A DNA stretch of 64,000 nt from Streptomyces albidoflavus (GTDB lineage: Bacteria > Actinomycetota > Actinomycetes > Streptomycetales > Streptomycetaceae): positions 128,984 through 192,983 of the forward strand of contig NZ_JOII01000010.1 in NCBI RefSeq assembly GCF_000719955.1. Direction: 5' to 3'. This document shows positions 58,873-64,000 of the stretch, piece after piece; the first letter of the stretch is position 1, and each line of letters opens with the position of its first letter. The notes under the pieces were generated by a model. The model did not search any database. It was not told the origin of the DNA and saw only the letters and a program-made list of their open reading frames with translations. Made by a program: the position numbers and the translations under genes.

Positions 58873-60360
58873 TCAGTTCTCGCGGGCCACCTCGCCCGTG
58901 GCGGAGGTGACGTCGATCAGGACCGAGTCGCCCTTGGTGGTGAGCCGCAGGATGGGCACCGCCTTGTCACGCGGGTCGCCGTTCTTCTTGAAGGAGAGGA
59001 AGCCACTGGCCCCCGGCACCTGTTCCGAACCGCTCATCTGGTGGAACATCCGCGCCACCGAAGGGCCCGTCACCTTCCCCTGCCCCTGCCACGCCGAGGC
59101 CATCGCGATCCCCTGTGCCGCCGTGATCACGGCGTCGTGGCCCATGATGTCCTGGCCGTCGTAGCGCGCCTCATCCTTGAACCACGTCTCCATCAGGCCC
59201 TCCTCGTCCCGGAAGTGCCCGGCCGAGAGCTTCGACACCGCGTACGGGGTCTTCTTGTACATGTCCTCGTGGGCGAGCCCCGTGTAGTACACGCGCACCC
59301 CGGTGCGGGCGGCGTCGACCAGTTGCTGCGGCGTCAGGTTGGTGGTGTCGTCCCCGGTCAGCACGGTGAAGTCACGCTCGGTGCAACGGGTCCGGTTGGC
59401 CAGCGCGTTGAGGAAGTGGGCCAGGTGCCGGCCACGTCCGGCGAAGTACACGGCGTCCGGCTCCGCCTCGCAGAGGCGCCCCGGTATGTACCGCAGCTCG
59501 CCTTCCCACGCGCTGGAGACCGAGGAGTCGTACGAGATGGACTCGCCGACCAGCCGGTGCTCGCTGTCCGGGTATTCCTCGCGGAACGCCTGCGCCAGCG
59601 TGGCGGCGTAGAGGTTGGAACTGGCGTCGTCCTGGACGACCGCGACGGTCTTGAACTCCTTCTCCTTGAGGTACTTCGCGCCGGCCTTGGCCTCGTCGAC
59701 GTTGGTCGGCGCGACCCGCACGAAGCCGTCGATGCCCTTGATGTTGGTGGCCGTCATGATGCTCGCCACCGTCGCCACGTCGTTCTCGGAGAGCTTCTTC
59801 AGCGCGGCGAGGTTCCGTTCGGTGCTCGGCCCGAGCCCGGCGACCGCGACCAGCCGGTCCGGCCCGTCCCTGCGCTCCAGGAGCCGGTCCACGGTGTACT
59901 CCCACTGCGCGGAGTCACTGCCCGAGTTGGCGACGAGCAGCCGCATCTTCGGCGATCCCGGCAGGTCTCCCCGGTTGTGCCGGTGCTGTGCCAGGTAGGC
60001 GCCCATCAGCTCGTGGCGGACCGAGTCCTCCGAGTTGCTGTCGTCGTCGGTGAGGGTGAAGGAGGTCAGGTACGCCACCGAGACGTACGGGTGCTCGTCG
60101 CTCTCCGCCTCGACCCGCGCGTTCTCCTTGGCGATGAGCTTCTGCACGTCCTCCAAATGCGTGGCGAAGACGTGGTCGCCGGCCGTCACCCCGACGCACT
60201 CGTCGTGCGGCCCGCGCCGTACGACGTCCTCGTGGCAGGTGGCCCGCGACTCCTGCCACCAGTTCCACGCCACCACACCCGCCACCGCCAGCACCCCGGC
60301 GGCCACGACCCCCACCACGGTGCGGATCACCAGGTGCAGCGGCCACTCGATCCTGCGCAT
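58873..60360 (-). CDS. Membrane-anchored periplasmic-binding-protein-like protein
   Basis: A 495-residue protein. The N-terminal membrane anchor (about 9-35) is not followed by a cleavage motif. An extracytoplasmic two-lobed receptor domain of the branched-chain amino acid binding type follows: VAVAGLGPSTERNLAALKKLSENDVATVASIMTATNIKG, KTVAVVQDDASSNLYAATLAQAFREEYP, and ITAAQGIAMASAWQ. A large insertion near the N-terminus (about 50-140) is unusual. No permease or ATPase of an ABC importer is nearby, so a sensor role is more likely than transport. It lies 7 bp after the P-loop gene. Confidence 0.8.
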   Translation of the reverse strand: MRRIEWPLHLVIRTVVGVVAAGVLAVAGVVAWNWWQESRATCHEDVVRRGPHDECVGVTAGDHVFATHLEDVQKLIAKENARVEAESDEHPYVSVAYLTSFTLTDDDSNSEDSVRHELMGAYLAQHRHNRGDLPGSPKMRLLVANSGSDSAQWEYTVDRLLERRDGPDRLVAVAGLGPSTERNLAALKKLSENDVATVASIMTATNIKGIDGFVRVAPTNVDEAKAGAKYLKEKEFKTVAVVQDDASSNLYAATLAQAFREEYPDSEHRLVGESISYDSSVSSAWEGELRYIPGRLCEAEPDAVYFAGRGRHLAHFLNALANRTRCTERDFTVLTGDDTTNLTPQQLVDAARTGVRVYYTGLAHEDMYKKTPYAVSKLSAGHFRDEEGLMETWFKDEARYDGQDIMGHDAVITAAQGIAMASAWQGQGKVTGPSVARMFHQMSGSEQVPGASGFLSFKKNGDPRDKAVPILRLTTKGDSVLIDVTSATGEVAREN

Positions 60361-60367
60361 CCGGCCC

Positions 60368-62350
60368 TCAGCTCCCGTCCGTCGTCGTCTGCGAGGGGCG
60401 CCAGTGCAGATAGCGCTCCGACTCGTTCAGCAGGGCCACGTTGTCGCTCCTCCCCAGCCGCGAGAGCTGGATGAATCCGTCCGCCAGCACATGGCCCAGC
60501 CGCATGCCCGGGTCCGCCAGCGGATCACTCCACAGCCAGCGCGCCGCCACCAGGCCGCGCACCACCGACCGGCCCGTCACCGCGCCGCCCGGCTCCGGCG
60601 GGGCCAGGGTGGCCAGCAGCTCCAGCGGCCCGCCCACGCTCGCCAGCCGGTTAGGCGCCGCCGTCACCTTCTCCAGCTCGCTGATCCAGCTCGTCGCCGG
60701 CAGCGTGTCGAAGCGGCTCAGCAGGTGGTCGGTGACCTCTTCGAGGCGGCCGGTCGCCAGCAGGTGGTACATCCGGTCGGTCGTCCGGCCCGCCTCCCGG
60801 GCGTGCTCGGCCAGCAGGTCGTGGGCCGCCTCCCAGTCGCTGGGCCGCGCGGCCAGCTTCCACAGCAACAGCCGCCGCAGCCACGGGTGGAGGCTCGGGG
60901 TGAACGCCCCCGGCCCGTCGATCAGGCGGCGGATGCGCAACTGCGTGAAAAGGGCCTCGCCGTACCCGAGCACCTGGGTGCCCACGTACAGGTCGGGCGC
61001 GGCCGCGCACTCCGCCAGCCGGTCCCGCTCACGGTCGTCGAAGCCTTCGAGCAACGAGTCCAGCGCCGCGTCGGCCAGCGTCCGCTGCACCTCGCCGACC
61101 AGCACCGTCCGGTCCGGCAGCGTCCTGAGCCACCGCTCCTGGGCCGGGCCGGGCGTCCGCTCCCCGGCGGCGTGCTGGAGCGCCTGGAGGACCTGGCTGA
61201 CGCCTTTGGGCAGGCCGCCGGTGAGCCGGTGGATGAAGGGCGTCAGCCGGGTGAAGGGCGACAGGCCGGGGTGGGTGTGGAGCTGCCGTTCGACCAGGGT
61301 GTGCACCTCCTCCGGCTGGAGGTCGCGCAGCCGGACCGGGTACCACCAGGTGTCCTCGCTGTCCCGTGGCGGCCGGTGGGCCCGCCAGTCCTCCAGCGAC
61401 GCCCCGTCCGGCACCCGCAGCTGCCACGGCCACTGCTCGCCCGAGGCCGGGCCCCAGCGCGGCAGCCAGCGGTTGCAGCTCGCCACCACCGTCAGCGGGT
61501 CGCAGGGGCGGTTCGCCATCACCGTGTCGTGCCGGGCGTGCAGCAGCAGGTCGAGGAAGCGGCGCCCGTACCGGGTGTCGGCCTGGTCGAGCAGGAGCAG
61601 GAACGACCGGGGCGAGAACGACGGCGCCGCGCCCCGCCGCAGATCCTCCAGGAACGCGGAGAACAGGATGCGGTCGAGCCGCTCCCGGTCCTCCTCGTGA
61701 CCCTGGTGGCGCCAGGAGTTCAGCTCGGTCAGCGCCTCCCAGCGGTCCTGGGCGCGGGTCAGCTGATGGGCGCCGTACCAGTGCGCGGCCTGTCCGAAGC
61801 GGTTGCCGCCGGGCAGCCGTCGCCGCCCGTGCCGCAGCGCGTCCTTGAGCAGCGCGAGGGCCGCCGTGGACGCGCCCTCGGGGGCGCCGATCGCGCCGCC
61901 CGCCACCTCGAAGAAGGCCGCCAGATAGTCGCCGTGGCGGCTCTCCGCCTGCTGCTGGAAGTCGCGCAGCCGCTGCTGGATGGAGCGTCGCCCCTCCTCC
62001 AGCGAGGTCATCGACAGATCCTCGTCGGAGGCGAGCAGACCGAGCGTCAGCAGCGGGAAAGACATCCGGCGGTACTGCGGCAGCCGCCGCTCCAACTGGC
62101 GCGCGAGCAGACCCAGCGCGTACCTCGGCAGCAGTGCCTGCCCGGGGGCGAACCGCAGGTAGGCGAAGGGGTACGTGGGCCCGTACAGCTCCATCAGCGC
62201 GCTGTGCGTCTCGCTGGCGCCGCTGCCGCGCGGCCCGAGCAGGACCGTCACCGGCCGTTCCTCCTGAGGCGGCCTGCGCAGCGCCTCACCGGCCAGGGAG
62301 ACGATCCCCCGCCGCCCCAGGGCACCCGCGCCCACCGCCGCATCCGTCAC
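60368..62350 (-). CDS. Large P-loop (STAND/AAA-like) protein with degenerate Walker A
   Basis: A 660-residue soluble protein. The nucleotide-binding region starts at VTVLLGPRGSGASETHSALM (about 35-54), in which the Walker A lysine is replaced by alanine (GSGAS; read GGC AGC GGC GCC AGC). A Walker B-like FLLLLDQADTRYGRRFLDLLLHARHD stands near 240, and a Trp-rich insertion (RWLPRWGPASGEQWPWQLRV) follows. The C-terminal 300 residues are helical and Leu/Arg-rich, with no recognised domain. The start is GTG 62350 with GGGGAC at 8 bases. It pairs with the receptor-like gene downstream. Possibly a signal-transducing unit; not assigned. Confidence 0.72.
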   Translation of the reverse strand: MTDAAVGAGALGRRGIVSLAGEALRRPPQEERPVTVLLGPRGSGASETHSALMELYGPTYPFAYLRFAPGQALLPRYALGLLARQLERRLPQYRRMSFPLLTLGLLASDEDLSMTSLEEGRRSIQQRLRDFQQQAESRHGDYLAAFFEVAGGAIGAPEGASTAALALLKDALRHGRRRLPGGNRFGQAAHWYGAHQLTRAQDRWEALTELNSWRHQGHEEDRERLDRILFSAFLEDLRRGAAPSFSPRSFLLLLDQADTRYGRRFLDLLLHARHDTVMANRPCDPLTVVASCNRWLPRWGPASGEQWPWQLRVPDGASLEDWRAHRPPRDSEDTWWYPVRLRDLQPEEVHTLVERQLHTHPGLSPFTRLTPFIHRLTGGLPKGVSQVLQALQHAAGERTPGPAQERWLRTLPDRTVLVGEVQRTLADAALDSLLEGFDDRERDRLAECAAAPDLYVGTQVLGYGEALFTQLRIRRLIDGPGAFTPSLHPWLRRLLLWKLAARPSDWEAAHDLLAEHAREAGRTTDRMYHLLATGRLEEVTDHLLSRFDTLPATSWISELEKVTAAPNRLASVGGPLELLATLAPPEPGGAVTGRSVVRGLVAARWLWSDPLADPGMRLGHVLADGFIQLSRLGRSDNVALLNESERYLHWRPSQTTTDGS

Positions 62351-62737
62351 CTTGCCGAGTCCCCCTCGTCCGTGCTGCGCCCGCCCCGGCCCGATCGCCG
62401 GTCCGCGGTGCCCGGTCCGGCACCGCCGTGCGGACGCACTTCCCCGTGGCCCCCCACGCGCGGCGCCCCTGTGCTTCCCGTACCCTCCGTGGCCGTCCGG
62501 GACGCCTGCGCGACTGTGGTCCGCGATGGTACGCGCGTAGCTCACGCTTGCGAAACACCTTAAGGCGTACGGGTGTTGGGGAAACGGGCAGCCGGGGAGC
62601 CCGGAGCTGCCCGTACGGGCGACCGGCGTGTCGGGGCGCGGCGGGACGGGGGAGCGCGACGCGGGCGGCCCCCACCGTCACGCGGGTACGCAGCTCTGCC
62701 TCGCGCTGCCGTACGGCGCCGAATGACCGGGAACGCC
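62351..62737. other. Intergenic region before the P-loop gene
   Basis: No gene is supported. It contains a probable leftward promoter (62526-62554), an inverted repeat AACACC/GGTGTT with 12 bases between (62554-62577) just upstream of it, and a hairpin with perfect 9-bp arms (62584-62592, 62606-62614). Confidence 0.45.
62526..62554 (-). promoter_or_regulatory. Probable sigma-70-type promoter of the P-loop/receptor pair
   Basis: On the minus strand TTCGCA (62554-62549), a 17-bp spacer and TACCAT (62531-62526). The predicted leader is about 170 bases. An inverted repeat starts exactly at the -35, a usual place for a regulator. Confidence 0.45.
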
Positions 62738-62772
62738 CGCGCCCCCGTCCCGGTGAACGGGGCGGGGGCGCG
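62738..62772 (-). terminator. Terminator of the YeeE/YedE gene
   Basis: Arms of 15 bases (62738-62752, 62758-62772), complementary except for one G-T pair, with a 5-base loop, 20 bp beyond the stop at 62793. Confidence 0.75.
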
Positions 62773-62792
62773 GGGCCCGGGTGTGCGGGTGG

Positions 62793-64000
62793 TCAGCAGA
62801 CGCTGTCGGTCGGCTTCGGATTGCCGAGGCCGAAGAAGGGGCGGAGCTTGAGGCCGGCCCAGGTGCCGGCGATGGCGACGGCGCCCCAGAGCCAGCCGTG
62901 CAGGGAGCCCGAGGCGATGCCCGCGAGGTAGGCGCCGATGTTGCAGCCGCCCGCGAGCCGGGCGCCGATCCCCATCAGCACGCCGCCGAGCACGGCGGCC
63001 ACGGCCGTCTTCCCCGGGATGCCCCGGTGCAGGGTCCAGACGCCGCCCGCTGCCGAGGCCAGCGCGGCGCCGATCATGATGCCGATGTCGGTGAGGCTGT
63101 TCTTGTCGGCCAGCACCGGGCCGGAGAGCTGTGCGGCGCTGCCCGGCTGCTGCCAGAAGGCCCAGGTCTCCGGGGAGCCGCCGAGGAAGCCGACCAGCTT
63201 CGAGCCCCACAGGGCGAAGGCGCTGGTGATGCCCCAGGCGCCGCCGGAGACGAGCAGCACGGCCGCGCCGAGCACCGCGAGGACCACCGCGCCGGCGGCC
63301 AGCGGCCACGAGCCGCGCACCACGCGGGCGAGCGTGGAGCGGGCCGACGGCGGCGCGCCGACCGGCGGCGGGTTGCGCCGGGCCTGGACGGTACGGGCGA
63401 TCCACCAGACGGCGGCCAGCGCCAGCACGGTCACCGCCCAGGAGCCGAACCAGCCCACGTGGTCGGAGAGGAGGACCGGGTCGAGCGCCGGGAGGTCGCT
63501 CCACAGGCCGAACTGCCAGGCGGCCAGCGTCGACCCGGCGATGAAGCCGAAGAGGGTCAGCACGATCGAGGACTGGCCCGAGCCGACCGCGAAGAGCGTG
63601 CCCGAGGCGCAGGCGCCGCCCAGCTGCATCCCCACCGCGAAGACGAACGCCCCGATCAGCAGCCCGACGCCGAGCGGGCCCGCGCTCGGCGCCGGGGTGG
63701 AGCCGAACAGGCCCGTCCCGGTGCCGATGATCAGCGCGAAGAGGGTGGCGGTGGTGCCGAGCAGCAGGGTGTGGGCGCGCAGCCCGGTCCCGTTGCCGAC
63801 GGAGACCAGCTGCCGCCAGGCCGAGGTGAAGCCGAAGCGGGAGTGGAAGAGGGCGTAGCCCAGGCCGGTGCCCAGCAGGAGCAGCACACCCGGCTTGGCG
63901 CCGTGCTGGACGAAGACGTACGCGGAGAGCAGCACGCCGATCAGGGCGGCCACGGTCAGCGGTACGCGGCGTACGGCGGGGGCGGGCGGCGCCTCGGGGG
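62793..64000 (-). CDS. YeeE/YedE (TsuA-like) sulfur transporter, 5' end outside window
   Basis: At least 402 codons remain open to the right edge, and the first visible in-frame GTG (63953) is inside the family region, so the true start is beyond 64000. The product has many membrane helices in two halves. Each half carries the conserved cysteine/glycine motif: GMQLGGACASGTLFAVGSG and GIGARLAGGCNIGAYLAGIASGS. In bacteria TsuA (YeeE) imports thiosulfate through a relay of such cysteines. The two-module fusion is typical. No TusA-like partner (YeeD) is visible downstream. It has no close sulfur gene except the sulfonate operon 15 kb away. Confidence 0.9.
   Translation of the reverse strand, partial: PEAPPAPAVRRVPLTVAALIGVLLSAYVFVQHGAKPGVLLLLGTGLGYALFHSRFGFTSAWRQLVSVGNGTGLRAHTLLLGTTATLFALIIGTGTGLFGSTPAPSAGPLGVGLLIGAFVFAVGMQLGGACASGTLFAVGSGQSSIVLTLFGFIAGSTLAAWQFGLWSDLPALDPVLLSDHVGWFGSWAVTVLALAAVWWIARTVQARRNPPPVGAPPSARSTLARVVRGSWPLAAGAVVLAVLGAAVLLVSGGAWGITSAFALWGSKLVGFLGGSPETWAFWQQPGSAAQLSGPVLADKNSLTDIGIMIGAALASAAGGVWTLHRGIPGKTAVAAVLGGVLMGIGARLAGGCNIGAYLAGIASGSLHGWLWGAVAIAGTWAGLKLRPFFGLGNPKPTDSVC

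Noticed and set aside
58873..60360. Branched-chain amino acid ABC importer
   Set aside because: Only a receptor-like protein exists; it is membrane-anchored rather than a lipoprotein, and no permease or importer ATPase is adjacent.

Overview
The window is chromosomal DNA of a high-GC actinomycete, almost certainly a Streptomyces. The signs are extreme third-position GC, many GTG starts, 4-base ATGA/GTGA gene overlaps, a conservon (cvn) operon, a hopanoid operon, clpP3-clpP4-popR, and hsp18-rheA. The gene order around idi, a zinc exporter, an envelope locus and the hopanoid genes matches what I recall of the S. coelicolor SCO675x-677x region. I see no insertion sequence, integrase, prophage or CRISPR array.

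Layout. 1-10 kb: a partial GltS-type symporter, the transcription accessory protein Tex, a SCO6745-family protein under a TetR-type palindrome, an enoyl-CoA hydratase, an HdeD-like membrane protein, an anti-sigma-type ATPase, type 1 isopentenyl-diphosphate isomerase, and a zinc exporter with a Zur-like box. 10.3-17.4 kb: a seven-gene envelope operon (two CDP-alcohol phosphotransferases, a LicC-like cytidylyltransferase, a glycerol-1-phosphate dehydrogenase homologue, a family 2 glycosyltransferase and a TagGH-like ABC exporter). 17.8-28.4 kb: the hopanoid operon (hpnC, hpnD, hpnE, prenyl synthase, shc, hpnG, hpnH, HpnO-like aminotransferase), then an XRE-cupin regulator and a small membrane protein. 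28.4-33 kb: phosphatase, SGNH hydrolase, metallo-beta-lactamase-fold hydrolase, a remnant of an LCP gene, and a dienelactone hydrolase-like protein. 33.5-37.4 kb: a conservon plus a GAF protein. 37.4-42.6 kb: DinB-like, alpha/beta hydrolase, MmcQ/YjbR, an MFS transporter, and a split transketolase under a SoxR/MerR-type operator. 42.7 kb: tRNA-Pro(GGG).

42.9-48.4 kb: two related membrane-anchored proteins of unknown function, then a sulfonate/taurine-type ABC transporter preceded by a leader peptide ending Cys-Cys. 48.5-53.7 kb: a glyoxalase-fold protein under a palindrome, a DUF2267 protein, hsp18 divergent from rheA with two RheA boxes between them, a hypothetical protein, and clpP3-clpP4 with PopR boxes and popR. 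53.8-58.8 kb: a secreted GH16 glucanase, a DJ-1/PfpI protein, a glyoxalase-fold protein, a FAD oxidoreductase and a CoA-transferase. 58.8-62.4 kb: a two-gene unit pairing a membrane-anchored periplasmic-binding-protein-like sensor with a P-loop protein that has lost its Walker A lysine. 62.8-64 kb: a YeeE/YedE sulfur transporter running off the end.

How they work together. The hopanoid genes form a nearly complete pathway from prenyl diphosphates through squalene to side-chain-modified hopanoids. idi upstream feeds the precursor pool, but the ispG and dxs genes I recall between hpnH and the aminotransferase in S. coelicolor are absent. The seven-gene envelope operon probably makes and exports a phosphodiester-containing glycolipid or glycopolymer of unknown structure. 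Several stress regulons sit close together (RheA, PopR, Zur and a SoxR-type site), each recognisable from its operator. The best candidates for an undescribed system are the envelope operon, the sensor/P-loop pair, and the duplicated membrane-anchored proteins at 42.9-45.2 kb.
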